64,000 nucleotides of DNA from assembly GCF_000686045.1 (NCBI RefSeq), contig NZ_JMLV01000008.1, positions 62,001-126,000 on the forward strand, given 5' to 3'. The stretch comes from Fodinicurvata fenggangensis DSM 21160 (GTDB lineage: Bacteria > Pseudomonadota > Alphaproteobacteria > Kiloniellales > DSM-21159). The translations under genes and the position numbers were made by a program. The notes beneath the pieces were generated by a model. It saw nothing but the letters and a program-made list of their open reading frames with translations, did no database searches and was not told the origin of the DNA. Below are positions 1-10,768 of this stretch, in pieces. How positions within the stretch are numbered: the stretch's first letter is position 1; each line of letters begins with the position of its first letter.

Positions 1-781
<781 letters not shown>

Positions 782-858
782 CTGATTTCCTCCCTAGTTT
801 CTGGTTTTTCTACTCTATGCGGGCTTTCCATGGGCGCCCGTTCAGCCCCTTCATCGAT

Positions 859-1143
859 CTAGACCCACCGGAAAACCGCAATCGCATAGGCGATGCTGAG
901 CGCAGAGGCCCAGAGCAGGTCGAGATCGACAAAACCGATCCAGATGACGTGTATGTATGCACTGCCGAGCAGCGAGATGAAGAAGCGGTCCCCGCGCGTG
1001 GTGACGATTCCCAGGATACCGACCCGTTCCACAGTGGGCGAAACCTGCTGCCACAGCGACATGGCCACCAGGCCCAGGAAGATGCCGACGAAGAACAGGC
1101 CCGTCTGCCAGGTCCAGGCCATCCATTGAAGATTGAGCTCCAT
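859..1143 (-). CDS. glpU: Small membrane protein GlpU (DUF2160-type) of the glycerol ABC transporter
   Basis: This 94-residue protein has three hydrophobic segments at about residues 14-31, 54-71 and 76-91 and no catalytic motif. Its position between the permease glpQ (12 bp upstream) and the binding protein glpV matches the small DUF2160 membrane protein of the rhizobial glycerol transporter, whose precise role is unknown to me. Other frames also have open reading here, but only this one is membrane-like, properly spaced and collinear with the operon. A supporting role in transporter assembly is inference from the conserved gene order. Confidence 0.75.
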   Translation of the reverse strand: MELNLQWMAWTWQTGLFFVGIFLGLVAMSLWQQVSPTVERVGILGIVTTRGDRFFISLLGSAYIHVIWIGFVDLDLLWASALSIAYAIAVFRWV

Positions 1144-1155
1144 GGCAAACCTCCC

Positions 1156-1949
1156 TTACACGCGGCCCAGGGCAAAGCCCTTGGCGATGTAGTTACGCAC
1201 GAAATAGATCACCAGTGCGCCCGGAATGATGGTCAGGACTCCGGCCGCCGCCAGGACGCCCCAATCCAGGCCCGATGCCGAGACCGTGCGCGTCATTGTC
1301 GCTGCAATCGGTTTTGCATTCACGGAAGTCAGGGTACGCGCCAACAGCAATTCGACCCAGGAGAACATGAAACAGAAGAAGGCGGCCACGCCGATGCCCG
1401 ATGCAATCTGCGGCATGAAGATCTTCACGAAGAACTTCGGAAAGGAATAGCCATCGATATAGGCCGTTTCGTCGATCTCCTTGGGAACCCCCGACATGAA
1501 GCCCTCCAGGATCCAGACCGCCAGCGGCACGTTGAACAGGCAGTGCGCCAGGGCAACGGCAATGTGCGTGTCGAACAGGCCCACCGAGGAATAGAGCTGA
1601 AAGAACGGCAGGGCGAAGACAGCAGGCGGTGCCATGCGATTGGTCAACAGCCAGAAGAACAGGTGCTTGTCACCCAGGAAGCGGTAGCGCGAGAAGGCAT
1701 AGGCTGCCGGCAGGGCCACGGAAACCGAGATGATCATGTTCATCACGACATAGATCGTCGAGTTGATGTAGCCCGAATACCAGGAGGCATCCGTGAAGAT
1801 GACGAGGTAGTTGTCCAGCGTCGGGTTCAGCGGAATGGGGGAAAGTACCGACAGGATTTCCTGGTTGGTCTTGAAGGACATGTTGACCAGCCAGTAGATC
1901 GGTATCATCAGCAGGATGATATAGATCGTCGGTATCAGCCAGCGTCCCT

Positions 1950-1953
<4 letters not shown>
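1156..1953 (-). CDS. glpQ: Glycerol ABC transporter permease GlpQ
   Basis: A 265-residue inner-membrane permease of the binding-protein-dependent MalG/UgpE-like class. It has about six hydrophobic segments, beginning with one at residues 6-24, and the EAA cytoplasmic loop region around 'EIDETAYIDG' that contacts the ATPases. It pairs with GlpP to form the transmembrane channel for glycerol. Its ATG overlaps the glpP stop by 4 bp, so the two are probably translationally coupled. The C-terminus is followed 12 bp later by glpU. The family is certain; substrate specificity rests on the operon. Confidence 0.86.
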
Positions 1954-2831
<878 letters not shown>

Positions 2832-2834
2832 GAC

Positions 2835-3920
2835 TCAGGCCCCCCCTTCGCTGAGATGACCGTCCATGTAGACATGCAGGTGCGAGGGCTCGAAGCGCAC
2901 CCCTGCCGTGTCCGAAGGAAGCTCGCTGCCTTCAGGCAGTATCGCGGCAACCGCCTGGTCATTCAGCGTCAGCCGCGCTATGCGATAGCGCCCTACATCA
3001 TCAACCCGTTCCAGACGGGCCGGCAAGCCCTCTTCCGGACGGGTCACGGTCACGAACTCGGGCCGGATGCCAAGCTGGACCTTGTCGCCCAGGGCTGCGG
3101 GAACATGGTGGCCCGCCAGCAGGTCAAGTTTGTGTTCTCCAAGCCAGGCCTGCCTGCCTTCTAGTCGGCAATCCAGGACATTCATGCCAGGCGAACCAAT
3201 GAAATAGCCCACGAATGTATGTGCCGGCTTCTCGAAGAGTTCCTCGGGGGTGCCGATCTGAACAACCTCCCCTTCATACATCACCACGACCTTGTCGGCG
3301 AAGGTCAGGGCCTCGGTCTGGTCATGGGTCACATAGACCATGGTGTGATTGAAATCCTTGTGAAGCTGCTTCAGCTGGCCGCGCAGCAGCCATTTCATGT
3401 GCGGATCGATCACCGTCAGCGGCTCGTCGAACAGGATTGCGTTGACGTCGGGTCGCACCAGGCCGCGCCCTAGAGAGATTTTCTGCTTCATGTCGGCCGT
3501 CAGGTTTTCCGCCCTGCGTTTCAGCCGATCCGTCAGGTCCAGCATCTCGGCCACCTCCCTGACGCGACGGTCCACCTCCGTAGCCTGGAATTTCCGATTG
3601 CGTAGCGGGAAGGCCAGATTGTCATAGACAGACATGGAATCGTAGATGACCGGGAATTGGAAAACCTGGGCGATGTTGCGCGCTTCCGGTGGTTCGCGGG
3701 TCATGTCCCGCCCGTCGAAAAGCACCTGTCCCTGCGTTGGCACCAGCAGGCCCGAGATGATGTTGAGCAGTGTGGTTTTGCCACAGCCGGAAGGCCCCAA
3801 CAGCGCATAGGCGCCCCCGTCCTCCCAGACATGCGTCATCTCCTTCAGGGCGTAGTCGGCCTCATCCCGCGGCCTGTCGAGGTAGGAGTGCGCCAGATTT
3901 TTCAGTTCGATGCGCGCCAT
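2835..3920 (-). CDS. glpT: Glycerol ABC transporter ATPase GlpT (degenerate signature motif)
   Basis: A 361-residue MalK-like nucleotide-binding subunit. Walker A is GPSGCGKT at residues 42-49, the Q-loop follows at about 85-90, Walker B ends in D165-E166 and the switch histidine is H199 in VTHD. The ABC signature that should read LSGGQ is replaced by LTADMKQ at 140-146. The C-terminal third is a regulatory/OB-like domain. It probably heterodimerises with GlpS, which has the opposite defect. It is unrelated to E. coli GlpT, a glycerol-3-phosphate antiporter with the same name. Position between glpS and glpP fixes the assignment. Confidence 0.87.
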   Translation of the reverse strand: MARIELKNLAHSYLDRPRDEADYALKEMTHVWEDGGAYALLGPSGCGKTTLLNIISGLLVPTQGQVLFDGRDMTREPPEARNIAQVFQFPVIYDSMSVYDNLAFPLRNRKFQATEVDRRVREVAEMLDLTDRLKRRAENLTADMKQKISLGRGLVRPDVNAILFDEPLTVIDPHMKWLLRGQLKQLHKDFNHTMVYVTHDQTEALTFADKVVVMYEGEVVQIGTPEELFEKPAHTFVGYFIGSPGMNVLDCRLEGRQAWLGEHKLDLLAGHHVPAALGDKVQLGIRPEFVTVTRPEEGLPARLERVDDVGRYRIARLTLNDQAVAAILPEGSELPSDTAGVRFEPSHLHVYMDGHLSEGGA

Positions 3921-3936
3921 TGTCTTCCCTCCTGCC

Positions 3937-5025
3937 CTATGCCGCCGCCTGCAAACCGGGGGCCGCCTTCAGGCGCTGCTCGGCATCGAATATGAACAGT
4001 CGTTCAGGATCGATATAGACCGGCACACGGTCTCCAGCCGACAGATCCCGCACGCCGTGTGCCAGCACGACCCAACGCTCACCGGCGAAGTCAACGTGGA
4101 CAAAACTCTCGGAGCCGGTGATCTCGGTCACCGTCACCTCTGCCGTAACCTCGACGGCGCTTTCGGTAGGCCGTTCAAGGGCAAGGTGGTTGGGCCGCAT
4201 GCCCAGGGTGTAGCGACCATCCGGCAAGCCTTGCAGAAGGCCGGCCACAGGCATCTCCTGTCCATCAGTCAACTGGAGTCGACCGCCTTCAAGGCGCACC
4301 TGCATCAGGTTCATGGGCGGGTCCGAGAAAACCTGGGCTGTCAGCAGGTCGTGCGGGCGTCGATATACATCCAGCGTGGGGCCGAACTGCGTTACCGTCC
4401 CCTCGTGTAGAGTGGCCGTATTGCCGCCCAGCAGGAGGGCCTCCGTCGGTTCCGTGGTGGCATAGACCAGGACAGTGCCGCTTTCGCTGAAAACCCGGGG
4501 CAGCTCTTCGCGCAGTTCTTCACGCAGCTTGTAATCCAGGTTCGCAAGGGGTTCGTCCAGCAGAACCAACTCCGCCCCCTTGACCAGGGCCCGCGCCAGG
4601 GCGGTGCGCTGTTGCTGTCCACCGGACAGTTCAAGCGGAGTGCGGTCCAGCATCGCCGTGATCTTCAACAGCTCGGCGGCCTGCTTCACCTTGCTCTCGA
4701 TCTCGGCTTTCGGGCGCCCGGCAACACGCAGGGGCGAGGCAATGTTCTCGAAGACCGAAAGTGTGGGATAGTTGATGAACTGCTGGTAGACCATGGCCAC
4801 ATTGCGCTTGCGCACGGGCACGGCCGTCACGTCCTGGCCGTTTGCCAGCACGCGTCCGGATGTGGGCTCATCCAGGCCCGCCATCAGGCGCATCAGGCTT
4901 GTTTTGCCGGAAAGCGTGGGACCCAGGAGAATGTTGAGGCTGCCGGGCTCCAGCTTCATGGAAACCGACCGGATGTGCGTTTCCGATCCGACAACCTTGC
5001 TGACCTCTACAAGCTCCACGGACAT
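3937..5025 (-). CDS. glpS: Glycerol ABC transporter ATPase GlpS (lacks switch histidine)
   Basis: A 362-residue MalK-like ATPase that pairs with GlpT. Walker A is GPTLSGKT at residues 35-42, the signature LSGGQ is intact at 133-137 and Walker B ends in D157-E158. The H-loop reads YATTEPTEA, so the switch histidine aligned with GlpT H199 is threonine (T191). A C-terminal regulatory domain follows. It starts 4 bp after glpD and ends 16 bp before glpT. The complementary losses in GlpS and GlpT fall in the same composite ATP site (see findings). Confidence 0.87.
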   Translation of the reverse strand: MSVELVEVSKVVGSETHIRSVSMKLEPGSLNILLGPTLSGKTSLMRLMAGLDEPTSGRVLANGQDVTAVPVRKRNVAMVYQQFINYPTLSVFENIASPLRVAGRPKAEIESKVKQAAELLKITAMLDRTPLELSGGQQQRTALARALVKGAELVLLDEPLANLDYKLREELREELPRVFSESGTVLVYATTEPTEALLLGGNTATLHEGTVTQFGPTLDVYRRPHDLLTAQVFSDPPMNLMQVRLEGGRLQLTDGQEMPVAGLLQGLPDGRYTLGMRPNHLALERPTESAVEVTAEVTVTEITGSESFVHVDFAGERWVVLAHGVRDLSAGDRVPVYIDPERLFIFDAEQRLKAAPGLQAAA

Positions 5026-5029
5026 TCCC

Positions 5030-6565
5030 CTACCCCTTGGCCTGCTTCAGCTGTTCTTCCTGTCGATCCAGCCAGGATCCTATCCAGCCTTCAAGTGCCC
5101 TGACTTCCTCGCCTGTCAAACGCAGCCCCAGTTTGCTGCGCCGCCAGAGTACATCCTGGGCACTGCGGGCCCATTCCTCACGCATAAGGAAGTCCACTTC
5201 GCGTGCATGGAGATCGGCACCGAAATTCTGCCCCATGTCCTCTAGCGTCTGCGCCTTTCCAAGCAACTCCCTTGAGCGTAAACCATAGGAGCGTATGAGG
5301 CGACGCGCCCAGGCCTCGGTCAGGAAGGGGTAGTCCCGCAGCATCTGCGACTTGAGGTCGGCCTGCCCACCCACAACAAAGTCGCCCCCTGGCAGGGTGG
5401 CTCCGGCCGTCCAGTCGCCGGACAGCCCCTCCAGATGAGGGGAGAGTTTCTGCAAGGCGTGCTCCGCCAGCTTTCGATAGGTCGTGATCTTGCCGCCAAA
5501 GACATTCAGCAGAGGCGGCTGGCCATCCTGACCTGCATCCAGCGAAAGTACATAATCCCGGGTGGCCTGTTGGGCCGCACCAGCCCCATCGTCGTAGAGA
5601 GGCCGAACACCCGAATAGCTGTGAACGACATCGTCGGTGGAAAGCGGCCGTTCCAGGTACTGACTGACGGCAGAAACCAGGTATTCCGTTTCCTTCTGCG
5701 AGATATGGACGTCCTTGGGATCCCCCTGGAAATCCTCGTCGGTGGTGCCGATCAGCGTGAAATCCTGCTCATAGGGGATCGCAAAGACGATGCGGCCATC
5801 TGAGTTCTGGAAGATATAGGCGCGGTCATGCTCGAAGAGGCTGGGCACGACAATGTGGCTGCCCTTGACCAGGCGCGTGTGTTCGGAACTGTTGACATGC
5901 AGTCGGTTCGCCAGAACTTCGGAGACCCAGGGGCCGGCCGCATTGACCAGGCTTCGGGCTCGAATTTCCCGCTGTTGCCCGGTTTCGCTGTCCTTTACCT
6001 CCACATGCCAGAGACCATCACGCCGTTCGGCCGAGGTACAGGCTGTGCGGGGATGTAGCTCAGCACCGTGATGCGCGGCATCCAGGGCATTCAGCACGAC
6101 AAGGCGCGCATCATCCACCCAGCAATCGGAATACTCGAAGCCACGCGTGTACTCCTGCTTCAGAGGTGCCCCGATCGGGGAGCGGCGCAAATCGAGGGAC
6201 TTGGTCCCCGGCAGGATCTTGCGCCCGCCCAGATGGTCATAGAGAAACAGCCCGAGCCGAATCAGCCAGGCCGGACGCAGTCCCTTGTGATGCGGCAGCA
6301 CAAACCGCAGAGGCCAGATGATATGAGGCGCGGCGCGCAACAGGACCTCGCGCTCGATCAGCGCTTCGCGCACCAGGCGGAACTCGTAGTATTCCAGATA
6401 GCGAAGACCGCCGTGTATCAGCTTCGTGCTCGAGGAGGAGGTTGCGCCGGCAAAGTCGCCTTGTTCGCAGAGAAATACGCTGGCGCCGCGCCCGGCTGCA
6501 TCGCGAGCAATTCCGCATCCGTTGATGCCGCCACCGATGATGGCGATGTCGTAGATATCGGGCAT
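5030..6565 (-). CDS. glpD: Aerobic glycerol-3-phosphate dehydrogenase GlpD
   Basis: A 511-residue FAD-dependent dehydrogenase that oxidises sn-glycerol-3-phosphate to dihydroxyacetone phosphate and passes electrons to quinone at the membrane. The FAD-binding dinucleotide motif IIGGGINGCG lies at residues 9-18, and FAGATSSSSTKLIHGGLRYL is the family's second FAD region. The substrate/FAD motif GGKITTYRKLAEHAL sits near residue 365. ATG at 6565 was chosen; an in-frame TTG at 6577 is possible. It heads the transporter operon, so imported glycerol is presumably phosphorylated by a GlpK encoded elsewhere. No glpK is visible here. Confidence 0.95.
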   Translation of the reverse strand: MPDIYDIAIIGGGINGCGIARDAAGRGASVFLCEQGDFAGATSSSSTKLIHGGLRYLEYYEFRLVREALIEREVLLRAAPHIIWPLRFVLPHHKGLRPAWLIRLGLFLYDHLGGRKILPGTKSLDLRRSPIGAPLKQEYTRGFEYSDCWVDDARLVVLNALDAAHHGAELHPRTACTSAERRDGLWHVEVKDSETGQQREIRARSLVNAAGPWVSEVLANRLHVNSSEHTRLVKGSHIVVPSLFEHDRAYIFQNSDGRIVFAIPYEQDFTLIGTTDEDFQGDPKDVHISQKETEYLVSAVSQYLERPLSTDDVVHSYSGVRPLYDDGAGAAQQATRDYVLSLDAGQDGQPPLLNVFGGKITTYRKLAEHALQKLSPHLEGLSGDWTAGATLPGGDFVVGGQADLKSQMLRDYPFLTEAWARRLIRSYGLRSRELLGKAQTLEDMGQNFGADLHAREVDFLMREEWARSAQDVLWRRSKLGLRLTGEEVRALEGWIGSWLDRQEEQLKQAKG

Positions 6566-6614
6566 CTCGTTCGCCAAGGGCTTCCCTGCTCCCTGATTCT
6601 ATTTGATTATTATT

Positions 6615-6663
6615 ATTTTCGTATAGCCACCAAACGAACATTATCCGAAAACAAACGAACATT
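6615..6663. promoter_or_regulatory. Candidate GlpR operator cluster upstream of glpD
   Basis: The 11-mer AAACGAACATT occurs twice, at 6632-6642 and 6653-6663, exactly 21 bp apart (two helical turns). It matches one half of the known enterobacterial GlpR operator, which contains AACGAACAT. A diverged copy, ATTTTCG, lies at 6615-6621. The cluster is between glpR and glpD, immediately upstream of the glpD start. Binding by the adjacent DeoR-family GlpR is inferred. Confidence 0.6.
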
Positions 6664-6703
6664 CAATTGAAGAGTTCCATCACGCCTTGCGGCCGACCAG
6701 GAG

Positions 6704-7486
6704 CTAGGTCGCAATTTCGACCCTGACCCCGGATTCCTCGCAGATCCGGCGCAGGCTTGCCGGGGGCGGCTCGTCCGTGATGAGGCGATCCACCTGCGAA
6801 AGGTGTCCGATCCGCACCGGCGCCGAACGCGAAAACTTCATGTGGTCGGCCACCAGGAAGACCGTGCGCGCATTCTCGATAATGGCCTGAGAAACACGCA
6901 CTTCTCGGTAGTCGTAATCGAGCAGGTCGCCCTCTTCCTCTATGGCCGAGGCACCGATCACGGCATAGTCCACCTTGAACTGGCGAATGAAGTCCGTGGC
7001 CTGCTCGCCCACAATGCCGCCATCGGAATGGCGCAGCACGCCTCCCGTCACGATCGTCTCAATTTCAGGCTGGCTGTGCAGTATATTGATAACGTTTATG
7101 TTGTTGGTAATGGCCATCAAGCCGCGATGACCCGCCAGCGCGCGCGCCACCTCCTCGGTGGTCGTCCCGATGTTGATGAACAGAGAGCAATTGTCGGGAA
7201 TCAGTTCCGCGGCCCGGCGTCCGATCCGCTGCTTCTCTTCGGAAGCCAGCAGGCGGCGGGCTTCGTACTTCACGTTCTCTATTCCCGTGGCCAGTACGGC
7301 GCCCCCATGAACACGCTTCAGCAGGCGCTGGTCGCAAAGTTCATTCAGGTCCCGCCTTATGGTCTGGGGCGTCACCGAGAAATACGCGGCCAGATCTTCC
7401 ACGGTCACCCGTCCGGCTTCTCGGGCCTGCTCCAGGATCATTTCAAGCCGGGGGGAAAGGTCCTGCACGAAGGCCTCCATGTTCAT
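6704..7486 (-). CDS. glpR: DeoR-family repressor GlpR
   Basis: A 260-residue DeoR-family regulator. A winged helix-turn-helix occupies about residues 20-65, with recognition region VTPQTIRRDLNELCDQ and the family hallmark HGGA at 59-62. A DeoR sugar-phosphate sensor domain follows and contains SLFINIGTTTEEVA, typical of ligand binding. It precedes glpD on the same strand, so it most likely represses the glycerol operon and is relieved by glycerol-3-phosphate. There is no strong ribosome site before ATG 7486; a second ATG lies two codons downstream. Confidence 0.88.
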   Translation of the reverse strand: MNMEAFVQDLSPRLEMILEQAREAGRVTVEDLAAYFSVTPQTIRRDLNELCDQRLLKRVHGGAVLATGIENVKYEARRLLASEEKQRIGRRAAELIPDNCSLFINIGTTTEEVARALAGHRGLMAITNNINVINILHSQPEIETIVTGGVLRHSDGGIVGEQATDFIRQFKVDYAVIGASAIEEEGDLLDYDYREVRVSQAIIENARTVFLVADHMKFSRSAPVRIGHLSQVDRLITDEPPPASLRRICEESGVRVEIAT

Positions 7487-7488
7487 TT

Positions 7489-7532
7489 ATTTTCGTTTTA
7501 CGGCCCTGGAGCATACAGAAATTTTCGCTTTT
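7489..7532. promoter_or_regulatory. Candidate autoregulatory GlpR sites upstream of glpR
   Basis: ATTTTCGTTTTA at 7489-7500 and ATTTTCGCTTTT at 7521-7532 are near-identical direct repeats 32 bp apart, about three helical turns. They resemble the reverse complement of the AAACGAACATT repeats before glpD. They sit directly upstream of the glpR start codon, where an autorepressor would bind. Assignment is inference from repeat similarity. Confidence 0.4.
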
Positions 7533-7650
7533 GCAAAACAATCCGCAGGCGGTAAAGGCGCGGATTATCTGTGGCTTGCTTCATGTGCATTGACAGTCCC
7601 GTCGCGCCGGCGGAGCTTTATCCCAGTAAATCCAGCGGAAAGCGAAAGCA

Positions 7651-8412
7651 ATGGAAGCGCCCACGAAACAGGATTGGAATGCCGAACGCTACCAGCGTGA
7701 TGCGGGCTTCGTGGCCCGACTGGGCCAGGGCGTGGTTGAGCTCCTGGCTCCCAGGCCCGGCGAACGCATTCTGGACCTCGGTTGTGGCGACGGAACGCTG
7801 ACCGAAGTGATTGCCGCCAGCGGTGCCGAGGTCATTGGCAGCGATTCCGCGCCGGACATGGTGGCCGCCAGCCAAGGGCGCGGGCTGGATGCGCGCCTGA
7901 TGGACGGGCACGAACTGGCATTCGACGCTCCCTTCGATGCGGTCTTCACGAATGCGGCCCTGCACTGGATGACCCAGCCGGACCGTGTCCTCGACGGTGT
8001 CACCAGGGCGTTGAAGCCTGGCGGGCGTTTCGTTGGCGAGTTCGGAGGGCACGGAAACGTCGCCGCCATTCGCACGGCTCTCCATGAAGCGCTCAGCCGG
8101 CGTCAGCAGGACCCCCTGGCACTCAGTCCCTGGTATTTTCCATCGCCCGATGCCTATGCTCGCCGCCTGGAAAACCATGGTTTCCGGGTCGAGGAAATCT
8201 ACAGCTTCCCGCGCCCCACCCCCTTGCCGTCCCACCTTCCGGCCTGGCTGGAAATCTTTGCGCAAGCCTTTCTGGCCCCCTTTTCAGAAAATGAGCGCTC
8301 CGAGATCCTGGAAGAGGTCACCGATCGCCTGCGCCCCATCCTTTGCGACGAGGAGGGCAAGTGGACCGCCGATTACGTGCGCCTGCGCTTTGCGGCCAAG
8401 CGTGAAGGATGA
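7651..8412 (+). CDS. Class I SAM-dependent methyltransferase (trans-aconitate methyltransferase-like)
   Basis: A 253-residue soluble methyltransferase. SAM-binding motif I is LDLGCGDG at residues 41-48, preceded by the W-N-A-E-R-Y-Q N-terminal pattern common in Tam-like methyltransferases. Motif IV reads FTNAALHWM near residue 110 and KPGGRFV follows. The family includes trans-aconitate 2-methyltransferase, but nothing here fixes the substrate. It is divergent from glpR and 112 bp upstream of the CoA-transferase gene. The call is firm at fold level and weak on substrate. Confidence 0.75.
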   Translation: MEAPTKQDWNAERYQRDAGFVARLGQGVVELLAPRPGERILDLGCGDGTLTEVIAASGAEVIGSDSAPDMVAASQGRGLDARLMDGHELAFDAPFDAVFTNAALHWMTQPDRVLDGVTRALKPGGRFVGEFGGHGNVAAIRTALHEALSRRQQDPLALSPWYFPSPDAYARRLENHGFRVEEIYSFPRPTPLPSHLPAWLEIFAQAFLAPFSENERSEILEEVTDRLRPILCDEEGKWTADYVRLRFAAKREG

Positions 8413-8523
8413 CCGCGCCTCCGAACGGCCTGTCAGGATACGTCGTAGGCGAGGATTATAACGTCCCGGGGTTTGAACTTCCCGGGCAAATCACCGATGG
8501 TCTTCCCATGACCCCGGACACGG

Positions 8524-9672
8524 ATGGAAGTAGCGGTTTCTGACATGCCCAAGGATCTCGAAGGCCTTCTTGTTGTCACGCTTGAGCAGGCCGTGGCAGC
8601 CCCCTATGCGTCGTCGCGCCTGGCCGATGCAGGCGCACGCGTTATCAAGCTGGAACGCGAGGAAGGCGACTTCGCCCGGCGTTATGATCGTTGCGTCAAT
8701 GGCCTCAGCGCCTATTTCGTCTGGCTCAATCGCGGCAAGGAGTCCGTACGTTTCAACCTGAAGGATCCGCAGGACCAGCAACTGCTGCATAACCTGCTCT
8801 CAAAGGCGGACGTCTTCATCCAGAACCTGGCCCCGGGCGCCACCGAACGCGCAGGCTTTGGCAGCAAGAGCCTGCGCGAGCGCTATCCCCAACTGATCAC
8901 CTGCGACATCAGTGGCTATGGCATGGAAGGCCCCTACCGCGACATGAAGGCCTATGACCTGCTTGTCCAGGCCGAAACTGGCCTGGCCAACATCACCGGG
9001 ACACCGGAATCCGGCGCCCGGGTTGGCGTCTCCGTCTGCGACATTGCCGCCGGCATGTATGCCCAGCAGGCCATCCTGCAGGCGCTGTTTGCCCGCGAAC
9101 GCGGCAAGGGCGGACGTGGCATCGAGGTATCGCTCTATCACAGCCTCTCCGACTGGATGAACGTGCCCTATCTGCAGCACCATTACGGCCAGAAGACACC
9201 GCAGCGCGAGGGCCTGCGCCATCCCACCATTGCCCCCTATGGAGCGTACGACTGCCGGGATGGCAAAGCCGTCCTGCTCTCCATCCAGAACGAGCGCGAA
9301 TGGAAGAACCTCTGTGAGATCGTTCTGCAGCGCCCCGACATTACCGAAGATCCACGCTTTGCCACCAATCCGGACCGCGTGGCCAACCGAGCGGTCCTGG
9401 ACGAGATCATCAACGGCGTTTTCTCCGGACTGGACCGCGAAGAGGTGATCGCGAGACTGAATGAAGCGAATGTGGCCTACGGCAAGCTTTCCACCATGGA
9501 AGATGTCGTTACCCATCCCCAGAACCGCTTCATCCAGGTCGAGACCTCAGCAGGCGAAGTCAAGGTCCTAGCGCCGCCGCCCATCACCCCGGACTTCGAG
9601 GATCACTACGGGGCGGTTCCGGACCTGGGCGCCGACGACACGCAGGTTCGTGAGGAATTCTCGAGTTCCTGA
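8524..9672 (+). CDS. CaiB/BaiF-family CoA-transferase
   Basis: A 382-residue class III CoA-transferase, which moves CoA between carboxylic acids via an aspartyl intermediate. The N-terminal GLLVVTLEQAVAAPYAS matches the conserved start of the family. The DVFIQNLAPGATER segment near residue 100 and YGMEGPY-D near 140 are family landmarks, and the likely catalytic aspartate is in VCDIAAGMYA near residue 175. A start at ATG 8545 is an alternative. The substrate pair is unknown; there is no obvious partner except the CoA-linked enzymes elsewhere in the window. Confidence 0.82.
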   Translation: MEVAVSDMPKDLEGLLVVTLEQAVAAPYASSRLADAGARVIKLEREEGDFARRYDRCVNGLSAYFVWLNRGKESVRFNLKDPQDQQLLHNLLSKADVFIQNLAPGATERAGFGSKSLRERYPQLITCDISGYGMEGPYRDMKAYDLLVQAETGLANITGTPESGARVGVSVCDIAAGMYAQQAILQALFARERGKGGRGIEVSLYHSLSDWMNVPYLQHHYGQKTPQREGLRHPTIAPYGAYDCRDGKAVLLSIQNEREWKNLCEIVLQRPDITEDPRFATNPDRVANRAVLDEIINGVFSGLDREEVIARLNEANVAYGKLSTMEDVVTHPQNRFIQVETSAGEVKVLAPPPITPDFEDHYGAVPDLGADDTQVREEFSSS

Positions 9673-9696
9673 GGCCTCAGAGCATGCATTCGAAGA

Positions 9697-10768
9697 CTAC
9701 TCCTCGCCATCTTCGGCAGCTTCGCGGCCTTCCTCCACCGTCTCCCGTGCCTCTTCCTGGTCTTCCGGCACCGCATCGGGCGCGTTCTCCTGCCCTTCGT
9801 TGGCCGGCTGATGACAGACTTCGACCAGGATGGGGAAATGATCGGAGCCCACGGGTTCAAGCCGGCTCATCTGCACCAGCGTGAAGTCCGCGCTGAAGAA
9901 GACATGATCGATGGGCCAGCGCAGGAAAGGCCACTGCGCATGGTAACTGGGATAGAGATTGCGACCGATCCGGGGATCGAGCAGACCGCTCAATTCCTGG
10001 AACAGCCGGGTGGTATCCGACCAGGCCACATCGTTCAGATCCCCGGCCACGATCACCGGGACCTCCACTTCGCGCGCTTCGCGGCCGACCAGCACCAGCT
10101 CGGCATCGCGCTCCTCGGTATCCTGGCTTGGTTCCGGCGGGCGCGGATGCAGGCCATAAAAGGCCACCTCCCTGTCGGAACGCAGACGAACGCGCGTATG
10201 GATCGACGGCACCTCGTCCTCGACCAGCCGACGGACCTCCGGCTCGATCAGCTCCAGGCGCGAAAAGAACAACAGGCCGTACTTGTTCTCCTGCGGTTGG
10301 GCCATGACCTCTGCATAGTCTTCCTCCAGCGGGACCATGGCATTTGCCCACCAGTCATTGGTCTCGATCAGGAAAACGAGGTCCGGCTCATGCGTTCCGA
10401 TCCGTTCCATGACGGCCTCGCTGTCACGATTGTCCTGCAGAACATTCACCACCATCAGGCTCAAGCGGTTGCTGTCCGGGCACTTCGCCTCGACAGCCGT
10501 CACCGCCTGGTTCGGCCAGTAGGCGGTATAGGGCAGCATGCGCGCGGATTGATAAGCCAGGCACCGCCAGGAACCAGAACCTTGCCTGTCGCCAATCAAA
10601 GGCAGCCAGGCACAACAGGAAAACAACGGCCAATATGGCGGCCAGCTGCATGCGTGGAAAGTCGAAAATGCGGATCCACCAGGCTTCACCCGGAAAGAAG
10701 GGCAGCAGGGTCGCAACCACAAGAAGCAGTCCCAGTGCCCAGAGTACGGCCCGCAGCAAACGCAGCAT
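9697..10768 (-). pseudogene. Endonuclease/exonuclease/phosphatase (EEP) family membrane-anchored protein, frameshifted
   Basis: The normal N-terminus of this family, with two to three membrane segments, starts at ATG 10768. It continues to about residue 72 (10553) and then goes out of frame. The catalytic part continues in another frame from about 10560 to 9697. It carries FLIETNDWW, VAGDLND, PIDHVFF and GSDHFPI, the EEP active-site motifs. The total span is 3n+1 bases, so removing one base near 10562 restores one 356-residue protein (LAV joined to LAYQSARMLPY). It ends in an acidic Q/E-rich tail. It is either a true frameshift or a single-base sequence error. Confidence 0.65.

Noticed and set aside
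6046-6090. tRNA-like start (GGGGATGTAGCTCAG) on the plus strand
   Set aside because: It lies inside glpD, has no matching acceptor stem or T-loop at the right distance, and arises from coding sequence.
9670-9681. CTGAGGCCTCAG palindrome as a regulatory site or terminator
   Set aside because: It overlaps the stop codon of the CoA-transferase gene, has no loop or T-run, and is too short to support a role.
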